A stretch of DNA of 64,000 nt, from the NCBI GenBank assembly GCA_029204225.1, contig CM055101.1, forward strand, positions 33,609,683-33,673,682. Direction: 5' to 3'. The notes beneath the pieces are model-generated. The model saw only the letters and a program-made list of their open reading frames with translations. It was not told the origin of the DNA and did not search any database. Positions 40,201-51,520 of this stretch are shown piece after piece. Every line of letters begins with the position of its first letter. Position 1 is the first letter of the stretch. This stretch comes from Diphasiastrum complanatum (lineage: Eukaryota > Streptophyta > Lycopodiopsida > Lycopodiales > Lycopodiaceae). The position numbers were made by a program, and so were the translations under genes.

Positions 40201-41055
40201 CCCCAGTTTGTTGAGGTAAGGACAAGTGAGCTCTCTTTTTATGCCTTGGGAAATTAGACCTTGCCTAGGTCACCAAGATGAAGGCTCACTAAAATTGAAT
40301 CAAAACATAAAAAATTCAAACACTCCTATTGGAATCTTTGGTGTCTAACTCTAAGAGTTTGATTGGATTTGAGTAGGTTTGATCTTAATCTATGTCCTAG
40401 TTTTTCATCAATTTTGACTACCTCTGAAAAAATCACTCATTTTTTGTCATAACTCTTGTAATAAAAATGAATGGATCCTGCTGATCTAAAACTATCAAGT
40501 AGCTTTCTAGCAAATAGGCATTTGGAGACAATGGATCAATAACAAGATTTGGAAACAATGGATCAATAACAAAAAATTTGCATGAATTCAAAGTAGATGG
40601 ATGCTACATGGCCTCCGAGAATTCCATACAACAAATGGTACCTATTTGATCCAAAAATCACCCAAAGGTAGCTATTATGGAAGTCTTAGAGGCCGCAAAC
40701 CAATCGAGATCCTAGAAGACCTCAAAATCTTGATTTTTTCACTTAAAGATCTACATGCATGTGAGATTGCACACTATCAAAGCCATGATGGGCAAATTGA
40801 GATTTTAGATGGCAATCTTACCAGCTTTGAATGTTGGCAAGAGCTAAAGTACACAAAGAGAGATCATTCGTCAAAATCAAGCACATATCAAGTACAAATG
40901 TGAAAAAACTAAGTGTTCCAAAATTGATATCACTCTTCACTTCACTTGTACAAAATTGATATGTACAAGTGAAGTGGAGATTGAGGTCCAACCTCATGAT
41001 GACATCTACTATAAAAATAAGTAGTTAAAGTTTTATCAATTTTCACAATATATAC

Positions 41056-41094
<39 letters not shown>

Positions 41095-41553
41095 GATAGT
41101 TGTGTGTCACATTTGTGCCTATGCATGGGGTAGGAGGATGCACCCATGGTGGCATGGGCACATCATCCCACATGAATATCTTTTAGTTAAAAAATGTGAA
41201 ATTTTGAATCTTTTATGCATGGAGTAGGATGCATGACATAGTATGCATCCATTTGGTAGGCCCCCCCAAAACTTTCATGGTGAAAGGTGTTAAACAAAAG
41301 AGCAAGTATATACTTTTGTGGTGAAAGGTGTTCAACAAAAGGGACTTTCATGATCAAAGATTTCACTAAATTTGAAGGGCACTCTAAGGATTTTTTAGAT
41401 TAACAGACTTTCCACTGGAAGGTTAAAATAAAAATGCATTTCTATGAATGGAAAATCGGGTGTGAAGGGATGGGAAGGCTTCAAAATGCAGGCCTGCTCA
41501 CCATTCTCCTCTCTTTCTTTTCTCATGTCACTCCTACTCCCCCCATATGGCAC

Positions 41554-41556
<3 letters not shown>
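40201..41556. other. Non-coding stretch with a (TG)n tract
   Basis: A (TG)n tract at 41,063-41,091. A frame of 100 codons at 40,601-40,903 on the plus strand has no recognisable domain and is most likely incidental. Two copies of gtgaaaggtgtt-aacaaaag lie at 41,280-41,300 and 41,321-41,340. Confidence 0.35.
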
Positions 41557-41620
<64 letters not shown>

Positions 41621-41824
41621 GGGAGGCCGTGCGGAGAGGCCGCGCCGAGAGGGCGAAGCAAGGGCGTAGGGAGGGCGCGTGGGGAGGGTGTAGGGCGGGC
41701 GTGGGGAGGGCAAAGGGAGCGCATGCGGGAGGATGCAAGGGCGGACGCGTGGGGAGGGCGCAGGGAGGCATGCAAGGGAGGGGACATCGGGAGCTCTCTC
41801 TCTCTCTCTCTCTCATGCCCCCCA

Positions 41825-41905
<81 letters not shown>

Positions 41906-41940
41906 TTGTACATATATGCGCGCGCACACACACAATAATA
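41557..41940. repeat. Composite low-complexity block
   Basis: In order: (CT)n at 41,557-41,620, a G-rich block with repeated GGGAGGGCG phrases (41,620-41,793), (CT)n at 41,796-41,815, (GT)n running into (CA)n (41,828-41,902), and a final gcgcgcacacacaca (41,919-41,935). Reading frames of 140-190 codons on both strands here are repeat artefacts. Confidence 0.9.
41833..41902. repeat. 70-bp perfect (TG)n-GCGC-(CA)n palindrome
   Basis: An alternating (TG)n tract meets (CA)n at a GCGC centre (41,866-41,869), giving a perfect inverted repeat of 35 bases per arm with no spacer. Alternating purine-pyrimidine sequence of this kind can adopt Z-DNA or extrude as a cruciform under supercoiling. Confidence 0.85.
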
Positions 41941-42078
41941 TTAACCAATTTAATCTTTGATCTTTATGACTACCTTTTTTTGGGGTTTTTACTAAAAAGC
42001 GTGGGGTCTTAGCTCTAAAATAAATGCAGATCCTTTTTTAAACCCTTCAAAGTAAAAAAAAAAAAAAAATTAGCCAAT

Positions 42079-42649
42079 TGTTGGTAAGTTGACAAATCCC
42101 ACATTTAGTTATGAGCCTATCTATAAACATGGGATATTCGATATTTTGAGTTCATTCTCTTGTGTAGATGAGTCATAGGAATGATCAAAGCTAGGTCTCA
42201 TGCACACAATCCAAATCCATTCACTATAGTGGCAATGCTTTCAATGCTATTATATATTTCTTGTTTGTTTGTAATGAGATTCAATAAAAATCGTGATGCC
42301 TTTTACTTTTTTTGTGTCATCAACTTATTGTGATATGATCACTTATTTACAAGCATCTGTTGACTTTTATTTTTATTCTCTCTCTGAATCATTTTATCAT
42401 TTCATTGCGTTCATATTAGTGTCAGTATGCATGCAAAGCTTTCTTGATCATTCTATCTGATTTCCCTTACTGTTTTGTTTGAATTGTCTGCTTTATTTTC
42501 ACACTATCAGTGTGTTTGCCTAGGTAATCGATTCTAATGACTTTGAAGCTAGGATCAGTAGAGTCTTTTGACTCACCACTCTGATCTGATTCGATACGTG
42601 TAGTGCATGCACCAAGGAATTGTCCACTCCATCATCTTGATTCTCAACA
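42079..42649 (+). repeat. Left LTR (start uncertain)
   Basis: The end is fixed by the primer-binding site at 42,650, and about 250 bases before it match 45,825-46,058 (atattagtgtca-tatgcatgcaa, ttcttgatcattct, gactcaccactctgat, gtagtgcatgcacc). The proposed start TGTTGG at 42,079 has the right form, but the first 300 bases do not match the right LTR, so it may be recombinant. Confidence 0.55.
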
Positions 42650-42662
42650 TGGTATCAGAGCC
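42650..42662 (+). other. Primer-binding site, initiator tRNA-Met
   Basis: TGGTATCAGAGCC, the standard plant Copia primer-binding site, directly follows the LTR end CAACA. Confidence 0.9.
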
Positions 42663-42800
42663 TATCACAAGCTCACAAGCTTCTCACAAGACTTGATCAT
42701 ATCAGTCAATAGAATAATTGCTTTCTTGTTCAGTAAATAGTATTTGATTTTTTTTCTTAGTTTACTGATAGTCATCAGTATCACTTAGACTAACTTTCAC

Positions 42801-43620
42801 ATGGGTTCCCAAAGCAAGGCTGGTCTCATTGTGGCCAAGCTTGATGGATCCAATTATCACCTATGGAAATTTAAGATGATAATAGTGCTAATGGCTAAGA
42901 AATTGTACGATGTTGTCATTGGTACAAATATCATACTCGAAGCCAATGACGTTGCAATCTCTCAATGGAAGCTAAATGATGGCAAGGCCTTTGCGCTGAT
43001 CATTCTCAACATATCAAACACAAATCGGCTATGTGCTTGAAGTTTAGACCTCGAAAGAAGTCTAAGATATCTTGAACACATTGTACGATGTGCAAGACTT
43101 AGCTTCTAAGCTACATCTCACAAGAAGATTCTTCTCTCTCAGGATGGTCAATGGTGATTCATTACAGAATCACATCAATCAGTTCAAGAGCCTCCTACAA
43201 CAAATGGCCATTGTCGGGTTAGTCATCGATGATCAAGACGCAATAATGACATTGCTTTCAAACTTTCCAAGCACCTATGAAAGCTGGATGATGATCATCA
43301 CGAGACACTCGGATCTGACTCTATCAAGAGTCACTGCAATGCTGCTGCAGGAGGAGAATCGAAAGAATGGATACTCTAGTTCCTCGAATGTTGACTCTCA
43401 CACCCTCTACACAAATGAGAGCTTGAACAAGCAAAAGAAAAAAGACTCGAAACAACAGAAGTCAAATTAGAAGCCAACACAAAGTCAAGAGCAGTCGAAT
43501 CTACCAACTAAGAAAAAGTTGTTCTGTAGATATTGCAAACGAAACAATCTAAAGGCCAAGAATAATAGCAAAGGGCAATCGAATAAACAGGCGAGTGCAA
43601 TTGCAAAGGCATCTCACCCC
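42801..43620 (+). pseudogene. Copia gag
   Basis: Two consecutive plus-strand frames (42,801-43,040 and 43,072-43,470) carry the Copia capsid pattern: KLDGSNYHLWKFKM and LMAKKLYDVV early; LYDVQDLASKLHLTRRFFSL, QFKSLLQQM, LLSNFPSTYESWM later; then a Lys/Ser-rich tail. A stop at about 43,038 and the change of frame interrupt it. A zinc knuckle is started (FCRYCKRN, near 43,522) but its His and last Cys are lost. Start chosen at the ATG of MGSQSK, about 150 bases after the primer-binding site. Confidence 0.8.
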
Positions 43621-43689
43621 AGTCAAGAAGAGGATTAAAGGTAAAGGCATTGTGAGGTTAAACTTTTCGAATGATCGATTCAAGCTACT

Positions 43690-43998
43690 AGTCGAATGTT
43701 TTTCATGTATCTAACTTATCTACAAATCTGCTCTCTGTTAGCAGAATTACAGATTTAGGACATAAAGTAGAATTTGAATCGAATCAATGTAAGGTTATTG
43801 AAAGGACAAACAAGATCTTAGCACTCAAAAAGAGGCATGGAAACTTGTATAAATAACATCATTGCTATTCTGCTACTAATCAAACTCTGGATATTATTTT
43901 TCATATCAATAGAAGTTTACTTTGGCATTATAGACTTGGTCATTTCAATTATACTTCTGTATCAGACATGTCTAAACAGTCTATCGTGCTTGATCTCG
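43690..43998 (+). pseudogene. Copia protease end and GAG-pre-integrase
   Basis: Plus-strand reading NLSTNLLSVSRITDLGHKVEF, RTNKILALKKRHGNLYK (stop) and SLLWHYRLGHFNYTSVSDMSKQ. It is almost the same as the sequence at 61,200-60,870 on the minus strand. The protease active site has been lost upstream. It is interrupted at 43,998 by the MITE. Confidence 0.8.
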
Positions 43999-44708
43999 CA
44001 TTAGAGAAAATTTGGCCTTGAAAAGGGCCCTATAAGGATTGCCACGTACAATGACAATTTTTTGGCAATGCAAAATACTAAAATAATTTTGTTTTTTGCC
44101 CGCAGTCTTGCCCACACAGTCTTCGATGGTTAGCTATTATGTGCACAATGTAGTCTGTGGCTGAAAAAAAAATCATAAGTTTTGAACGACAACTCGCATT
44201 GAGACGATTACGGCGCCATTTGAAAGCCCTCGACGAGAGCTTTTCAACGACACCCAACATGACTCAGTTCCGAACTACGGTGAAGAAGTTATGGCCGGTC
44301 AAAGTTTTGGTCGGTCAACACTTGGTCAACCCGATATCTATTTCGAGCGCAGTTGACCAGGGACCACCGTAGTTCGAAACTGGGTCATGTTAGGTGTCAT
44401 TGAAAAGCTCTCGTCGAGGGCTTTCAAATGGCGCCATAATCGTCTCAATCCGAGCTGCCGTTCAAAAGTTACACTATTTTTTTGCTGAGTTGCATACTAT
44501 ACTACAAATAAAATGACTTATGTACGGGCTGCCTCCGACGCAAAATTACAGTTCTTTTAAAAGGAAAAAAAAATCAATTTGAAATAGCTACGTTACGTAA
44601 ATTTCAAATTTGATTGTTTTGATTGGTCCATGTGAAAGGAACTTCTGAGAAAAAAAATAAAAAATATCTTTTTAAAAGGCCCCTTTTGTGCTTAAATTCT
44701 CTCTAATG
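43999..44708. mobile_element. Foldback MITE, about 710 bp, inside Copia
   Basis: Outer ends are inverted repeats (cattagagaaaattt against ctctctaatg side, with GGCC and AAAAGGG shared), and inside is a long inverted repeat of about 100 bases per arm: 44,180-44,278 against 44,366-44,475 (acgattacggcgccatttgaaagcc; gacgagagcttttcaa; cgaactacggt). Spacer about 85 bases. No coding capacity. The sister Copia at 60.8 kb lacks it and shows the uninterrupted sequence, which fixes the insertion point to within a few bases. No target duplication was resolved. Confidence 0.7.
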
Positions 44709-45140
44709 ACTATCTAGATAGGAAAGTCGAAATACATGTCAAGAAAACAGGCTAGGAATTCTTTTAGATCAAATCATCAAATCCACATCTGGATTTACAT
44801 TCTTCTTCAACACCGCTCCTATCTCCTACAATAGCTATAAGCAAACCTCTATTGCTCTCTCTTTAATAGAAACAGAGTATACCACTGTTTCATAAGCTTT
44901 TAAAGAAGCAGTTTGATTGAGGAATTTAATGTCAGACATTAGTCTGAATTAGTACACTCCGACAAATATATTATGTGATAATCAAAGTGCCATTACCTTA
45001 TCGGGTAGCCTTATCGGGTAACGTACTGTCGAACGCAAGACATGACAACAAATGTTTTTACAAAGACACTATGTATTGATGCACACAAGAAATTCTATGC
45101 ATCGCTAAGTATGAGAATCAAGGCATTCATGGATCCAAAT
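44709..45140 (+). pseudogene. Copia RNase H end
   Basis: After the MITE a few codons of pre-integrase continue (gactatct, aaagtcga), then RNase H remnants: DNQSAITLSG (near 44,970-45,000), TTNVFTKTLCIDAHKKFYASL and MRIKAFMDPN (45,045-45,140). The integrase core and RT that should lie between are deleted. Confidence 0.7.
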
Positions 45141-45152
45141 TAAAAAAAAGGG

Positions 45153-46058
45153 TATTGGATTTATTCATCTACTCTCCTAGATCCCATGTTAATCTCAATC
45201 CATTCGTGTTGTTGCATATTTATTCTCATTGTCGCACAATCTGTAGAAATACATGGGATTCAAATACAGGTATCTATGCGACAATCAAACTGTCAAGGGT
45301 GTCAGGTCAATTCGTCGGTACTCGAAAGAGTCCAACTCAAAAGAGTTGAACTCCTCGACTCCAAAAACATCGACTCAACTAATCGTTGAATTCGAGTGTT
45401 GACATGGCACCACTCAAAATGAAGCTAGTCACCTATACTAGACACTCCCACTACTGTGCAACTGCCTTGACAATGACTACAGCTACATCACCATTTGTCT
45501 AGATAGCGACAGCCATGATTGCCACCTACCAGGACAGTGACATCCACATCTGCTAAATACTTGGACGAAGACATCCACTAATTCAGCCAAGATCTACATC
45601 ATCGGACAAATCAACGTCTCTATGTAATTTTGTATATATCTCTGCACAAATTTACACTACAGATGATGATGATGATAATGCTAATTGTATTATTCAATGA
45701 TAGACAAATGCTATAAATGCTTTCACGTATCGATTCTTGTTTTTAGACTGAGAGTCAGAATAACCTCATAGCTATTATAGAACTAAGACAGTTTCGGGCA
45801 CACGATTTTGTCCGTAATTGTTTTGTGCTCTAACATCTATTAACTTGTATTTTATACTCATTCTGAATCGAATTATCATCCCATTGCATTTATATTAGTG
45901 TCAATATGCATGCAATGCTTTCTTGATCATTCTGTCTATTTCCTTCGAAGTTAGGATCAAGTAAGATCAATCGAGTCTTTCGACTCACCACTCTGATTTG
46001 ATTTGATATGCGTAGTGCATGCACCGAGAAATTGTCCACTCCATCCTGATTCCCAGCA
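45153..46058 (+). repeat. Right LTR
   Basis: Follows a purine tract (aaattaaaaaaaaggg) and starts TATTGGATTTATTC, which corresponds to TGTTGGATTATTC of the 52-62 kb family with the first G mutated. It ends GATTCCCAGCA at 46,058; its last 230 bases match the left LTR. Confidence 0.6.
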
Positions 46059-46376
46059 AAAACTTCACACAGAGCAAAATCCGGACAACATGATTGCAAA
46101 CAATTGATAAAGAATAGCAGCCTTTATAAGAATCATAATATGATAAGATGATCTACTGTAATGAAAGCTACAATGAGAAATACCTACCCAATGACGAGGC
46201 ATGAGGCCTATTTATAGTTGGGTAGGAGGTCCAGCTAGTTAGGGCCACCTAATTCTACCAACGCCCCATATGCCTAATCACATGTTCTTCAGACACATAA
46301 TAGTAAATGTACAAAAAGAAGACCTAGTGCTCGACTTAGGAGCCATAATTGGCCTACAATTTTGTGTATTCATTCG

Positions 46377-46539
46377 CATAGTTGCACAGAAAAACGTTTC
46401 TAGAAACGCGTTTCTCAAAAACTCATTAAAATCAAAATTCAAAAAAAAAAAAAAGTTTCTGAGAAATGCTACCCCAAACCAGTAACATGTTTCAGAAACT
46501 CGTTTATGAACGCGTTTCTAGAAACGTAGTGCGACTATG
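46377..46539. mobile_element. Short hAT-type MITE, 163 bp
   Basis: Terminal inverted repeats CATAGTTGCAC / GTGCGACTATG lie beside near-identical 8-base flanks (ATTCATTC at 46,368-46,375, ATTCATTG at 46,540-46,547). Both halves carry the self-complementary ACGTTTCTAGAAACGCGTTTCT, so the element folds into a near-complete hairpin with an A-run (46,441-46,454) in the middle. It shares the CATAG terminus with the KARI intron MITE, but the interiors differ. Confidence 0.65.
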
Positions 46540-46547
46540 ATTCATTG

Positions 46548-47199
46548 TAACATTTCATTTCAATTCACCAATTCTAGACAGAGATGCAAGTGTTTGAGGT
46601 TTGATTGATGCTAGCAAATTGCTAGTTTTGATTATCTATACACTCAAAAGGAAATCCTTTAAGGATCATTTCATGAATGATAAATGATAAATGTGATTGT
46701 TTGCTTCTAGGTGGTCAAAATCAGATAAACAACCTTTTCCATTGCCTTCACCTGTAACTCTTAAAACAATTAATCAGAAAGAAAGCTACGCAGTTATAGT
46801 ATGCAAAAATCTGAAACCATGTGTTTTATGATATCACTCGACTTAGTAAAAAACCATGTGTGCATGCAGCAATGTGTGGCACACAAAGATGATGACATAA
46901 TGTAGGCAGCACAGTCTCTTGATTTAAAGTTAGCTACTGAAGATGTGCATTTGAGATATCCCTTTTCATTCACAAAGATCAGAATTTCATCAAACATAAA
47001 GAGTATACTTAAAAGAACTTATTTTCCTACATATATTCTTTGCCTTTCAGAAACGTTCTTCCGGGTAAAAAATCACCATCCTGAAGAGAATTTATGTAAC
47101 TCTTTGCAACATTAAATTTAGTGATAGATATGATGAAAACAATCGAAAACTCACAATTTCCTCTATTTTCACTGAAGATAGCTATAGCAGTTCGAAGTA
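46548..47199. other. 3' flank of the DEG-like gene, nothing assigned
   Basis: Downstream of the stop codon at 47,200 on the minus strand. It should hold the 3' UTR; no poly(A) site could be pinned. A 67-codon minus frame at 46,794-46,997 has no recognisable content. Confidence 0.4.
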
Positions 47200-48907
47200 C
47201 TAGAAACTGGGGGTTGCCTCCTCGGTCACAACTATAATCGTAAATTGCTGATTATGAGCTCGCTTAACAACTACTTCAAAGCCAACTCCAGTTTTATCTC
47301 CAAGAGCTTCAACAATCTGCAAGTGATCATTTCCACACAATTCCTTTCGTATGTTCAAAATCAATGTATAAAGATGATAAGAGAAACATTTTACATCATC
47401 AACAGTGTGTAAGGTTCAAAGTTTTCCCTGCTTCAATGCACATTCAAAAGACTAGTATGGAACTATGGATTAGTGGAGTCAAACCACAGAAATATATGAT
47501 GGATATGGTGTCTAACTTACTGATAGCAAGCTACACTCTTACTACAACAGAATCATAGGCTATAGTTGTTCACAATCTGGGTATCTCAAACTGTGACAGC
47601 AAAAAGGCGTGAAATTCATTCGGGAAACTGCATAACTCAAATGTTGTGTGAGTGACGAACTAAGAATTGAATATATCATACAAGACTGAATTTCCCTGAA
47701 TCCAGCACATGCATCATGGTTTCAACTTTCAACCTTTTATTCCAGCCCTTCCAATGCAAGATTTTGTGCTATGTCTGCATAAGTTATAGACTCAGTTTAT
47801 ATATTCCCTTGAAAAACAGGTGGAATTATTTTTATTGTTTATGCTGTAACACTTCATTGCAGCAAGAGGACCATCCTAGCAATTATTTGTGGTAAAGTAA
47901 GTTGACAACTTTCTAATCACCATCTGCTTCACATACATGCAACTTCTGATGAAGATTGTATTACATCCAAACAAAGAAGAGATCCTGCTTGTGGTGAGTG
48001 AGCCCTTGGCCTTCTTGATTCATTGACTTTGATTGGAGAAAAATACCCCCAGCTCTATATGCAACCTCAGACAAATAGTGGTAGCCACTTGAAGAGAGAG
48101 CTACCTGTGTGGGGATAGTTTCATGTTGGGCTGCTGAAAACACAATTCTACAACCTCTCAATGTTGTGTGGACCAAAATGAACCTCAAGGCAGGTTAAAG
48201 TTCTCGAAACATCCGCTTAATTCAGCAAGTGCTAGTAGGCTTTAATGCTTTAAGGATTAGATGTGGAATTACAAATACTAAAGAACTAAAACATCCATCA
48301 TCAATAGATCTGAATGATGAATGCTAAAAGAAATTACGAATGCAACTACAACAAGGACAACTTTTCAGTTGATTTTGAGGCATTCTTTGATCAAATTGCC
48401 ATGATAATCATAGAAATTGTTATAAAAATTCAGAATGATCTGCCAGCTTTTCAAAAGCTCAAAATTTATTTGCACACAGGCACTACTCATCTGAGCAGGA
48501 AGAGCAAACAGAAATCGCAAACCTGGTTTACTGAACTGATAGGCTTTCCATCAAACTGCACAATGACATCCCCAGGACGAATGCCACCGCGTTCAGCTGG
48601 AGAACCTGGTATCACCTGCCAGTTTCCATATTGCAATAAGTAAACCGCCTAGGCAAAACTCCAGGAAATGATTTTGCCTTTTGAGAAAGAAAGCTTCTCG
48701 GAGAATTGTATAAAGTATCCTTATCATACACCTACAGGAATTTTACTGATGATGCACTTTTGAGAAAGATTTTGTGGCAAAAGGACCTGAGGTACAAGCA
48801 CACCCTTGTTGATGTCTGGAAATGCTGGATCTCGTTCTTTTAGTTGTCCAATAATAGGCTCTGTTAGCTCAAGCATTTTCATACCAAGCCAAGGTCGGAC
48901 AACACGC
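47200..48907 (-). CDS. DEG/HtrA-type serine protease, C-terminal PDZ part
   Basis: Three exons with correct GT-AG splice sites: 48907-48787, 48615-48523 and 47316-47200 (TAG stop). They encode 110 residues: RVVRPWLGMKMLEL and KERDPAFPDINKGVLVPQ (start of the PDZ domain), VIPGSPAERGGIRPGDVIVQFDGKPIS (the PDZ core that binds C-termini), and a last strand ending EEATPSF. The order matches HtrA/DegP proteases, closest in my memory to plant DEG14-type proteins; these are serine proteases for damaged proteins. The first base of exon 48,907 completes a codon begun upstream, so an exon must precede it, but the catalytic His-Asp-Ser domain (GNSGGP) is absent up to 64,000. Either the intron exceeds 15 kb and is full of transposons, or the gene was truncated. 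Frames are clean, which favours a functional or recently broken gene. Confidence 0.75.
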
Positions 48908-49396
48908 CTGCATGCAATTACAGAAATATAATATTCAATTGATCGTGTCAGTTAGTTTCCAAATTTCATCCTTGAAACATGCCGAGAACAAAAAGGTAAA
49001 GCTTAATTCAAGTTCAAATCATCAAGCTAATAAATGGACCTTCAGAATATGGGTGCTGCAGTAATAAAAAGTGTTGAGAGAGCATGACTAGCAGGTACAC
49101 GTGTTATCACAGAAAGAGCATGACCAACGACTACTTTGTTATGGATCAGTAAATGATTTGGCAAGTTCCTGCGAATCTAAAATGGTCATTGACTGTTAGA
49201 AGGGTCCAGACTAGGATACTGCCATAGGAAATGATAGGCATTTCAGTATCAGATATCTTATATTTGAGCATTCCAAAGGGGGTCTTGAGTCCCTTCAGGA
49301 CAACGGGACTCAGGACAACAAAATTAAGGGATGCACTAGAATACATTTCATGGGGCAAGCAGTAAGAGCAAGTATACACTCTGGATAGTGAACACC

Positions 49397-49400
<4 letters not shown>

Positions 49401-49462
<62 letters not shown>
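49401..49462. repeat. (GA)n microsatellite
   Basis: About 31 uninterrupted GA units. Confidence 0.97.
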
Positions 49463-49465
<3 letters not shown>

Positions 49466-50037
49466 GAAGTACATATCAAGTGTGTTACCTACCATGGAAG
49501 CATATACGTCTCCAATTCAAGGGCTAGGTAACAATTGATTAGGCTATGCCATCTGTAGCTTCACAAATGTAACTCATCATAAATGAGAATATCAAGTGAC
49601 TCCATGAGGTCTTGAAGAAGGACATGATAGTAGCCAAAGTAGATGAGGGTGCTGCTGATGTAGTATGTCGAGATGACCATCAATGGGCTCCTGGGCATGG
49701 TAGACATGTTGAGCGAGCTACCTAAGATAAAATATGTGCAGCACTTGCACTATCATTAAACTTGATGTCTAGTAGGGACATCATGAGCAACAACGAGAGA
49801 AATATGAGGCGATAGGTGGCTGCAACAGGTTTCTAGCATTGGCCAAGGTGATATGACATGCAATGTTTCACGTTTCGTAGGTCAGAACCTTGAACCGGGT
49901 CGAATCGATACTCTTTGAACCAGCCCAATCCAAACCAATGACAATAAATAAAGGCCTAAATATTTGTAGAATCCTCTTTTCGGTCTTTTTTTGTTACAAT
50001 GTGGCATGTGGCATTGAGATAATGTGAGAGGGAGCTT

Positions 50038-50071
<34 letters not shown>

Positions 50072-50081
50072 GGGGGGGGGA
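50038..50081. repeat. (GT)n(GA)n(G)n compound tract
   Basis: GT units run into GA units and then a G-run of about 10, the same GA-to-G design as in the hAT leader at 52.5 and 53.2 kb. Confidence 0.9.
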
Positions 50082-50304
50082 ACGGATAAACTAGGAGAGA
50101 GAAATAAGAGTGTGTAAAATCTAGATCAAGTATAACTAGTAGCTAGTTGATAACTGTAACTACCAAGGACTCGCTCCCTGAGAACTCCAGAGGTAGACTT
50201 GGGACTTAGGAATCAAGAGACGAGGATAGAGCAATAATCTAATATAGAAGCATGGGGGTTGATCTTAGATTAGGATACATTCAGCCTAGATGTTCACTCT
50301 TCGC

Positions 50305-51520
50305 TTCGCCAATTTTGCTAGTGAAGAAGAAAGATCGATCTTTCAAGAAGTGTGTAGATTATTGTGGCTTGAATAAGATGGCGATAAAGCAGGGGTATCC
50401 TATGTTGTGAATAGATGATTTCTTGGATGCATTGTGTGGCAAAAAGGTGTTCAACAGGATCGATCTTAAGAGAGGCTATCACCATATCCATATTAGGGAG
50501 CCTGATGTGTGGCATACAATGTTTCGCATGCCCTTTGGACTGACTAACGCTCCAGCAACGTTCATCATGCTAATGAACGATTCACTCAGGGACTATATGG
50601 ATAGGTTTTGTCATTAATTTTACTGATGACATCCTAGTGTACAGTAAGTCGATTCATGATCACAAAGGGCATCTAGGACAGGTGGCTGTGATTTTGAGTT
50701 GATCTTGGCCGACTAATATTCGTTAGCTACGATCATTATTAAGTATCTACATTTTTTATGATAAATTTGTTGAGAACTAGCTAGGTAGCTACTCTCTGGA
50801 CAAACCAGTTATGCAAAAACAATGTTCTCGTTATTAGGATGAAGGAAACTGAGGACAGTGTTGAAGCATTAAAGGAGGCAGCGGCCCTTGCACTTGTGCT
50901 CAAGATTGTTGATCTCTAAAAGCCATTTGGTTTAGAGACTAACGCTAGTGAAATCGTGATAGGGGCAGCCAGCAGGAGGGGAGCCCAATAGCTTTTGACA
51001 GTAAAAAGCTAACTCCTGCTCAATAGAGGTACCAGGCACATGAGGAGGAATTGTATGCAATCATACACACTCAAGGCGTGGCAACAATATTTATATGGTG
51101 CCAAATTTTATGTACATATTGAGCATCATACTCCCAAGTATTTCTATAGTCAGCTTGAATTGAGAGGTGTGGTGGGCCAAGCTCATGCAGGAGGAGTTTC
51201 ATTTGGATATTTTGTATAGAAAAGGCAATGAGAATGTAATTCATCAATGAGATTAAACAGGCTCAACTTGAGAATACTACTATTCTGGAGGCTCTAATGG
51301 TGACTGGCTCTTCAAGGAAGGTGCCTTTGCATACACCATGGAAGCAGGTATGTTCAAATGAAATGGTAAGTACTACGTGCAAGACATGGATGGAATTCAT
51401 GCTAAGATCCTACATGAGTGTCATGGTAGTCCTTGTGTAGGGCATCCCAAAGTGGATAAGATTATAGAGCTAGTGAGCAAACACCATTTTTGGCCGCATA
51501 TGCAATGACACATGAGAGAT
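50305..51520 (+). pseudogene. Ty3/Gypsy RT, RNase H and integrase zinc finger
   Basis: Plus-strand order: CVDYCGLNKM, IDDFLDALCGKKVFNRIDLKRGYHHI (50,350-50,490), MPFGLTNAPATFIMLMND (50,530-50,580), a stop, then DDILVYSKSIHDH (50,624-50,665). After a gap come RNase H traces (KPFGLETNASEIVIGAA near 50,925; WQQYLYGAKF and EHHTPKYF near 51,080-51,145) and the integrase zinc-binding region LHECHGSPCVGHPKVDKI, HHFWPHM (51,410-51,505). Many stops and shifts. The catalytic integrase core is missing. It lies in the possible giant intron of the DEG-like gene. Confidence 0.85.

Larger units (their letters stand above)
42079..46058 (+). mobile_element. Ty1/Copia element, split by a foldback MITE
   Basis: A plus-strand Copia: left LTR, tRNA-Met primer-binding site, gag, protease/pre-integrase remnant, MITE insertion (43,999-44,708), RNase H end, purine tract (about 45,136-45,152) and right LTR. 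Integrase core and RT are missing. Its coding pieces resemble the minus-strand Copia at 58.3-61.4 kb: both read STNLLSV-RITDLGH, RTNKIL and FTK-L-DAHKKF, so they are one family. The right LTR start is also related to that element's LTR. No target duplication was identified. Confidence 0.75.
48908..50304. other. Intron or flank of the DEG-like gene, with microsatellites
   Basis: No exon with the expected protease motifs is visible. Contains (GA)n at 49,401-49,462 and (GT)n(GA)nGn at 50,038-50,081. Confidence 0.45.

Noticed and set aside
41395-42012. Frames of 141-192 codons on both strands
   Set aside because: They run through (CT)n, (GT)n and (CA)n tracts; the predicted proteins are Ser-Leu, Cys-Val or Thr-His repeats.
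46794-46997. A 67-codon minus frame downstream of the DEG-like gene
   Set aside because: No recognisable content; position fits 3' flanking sequence.
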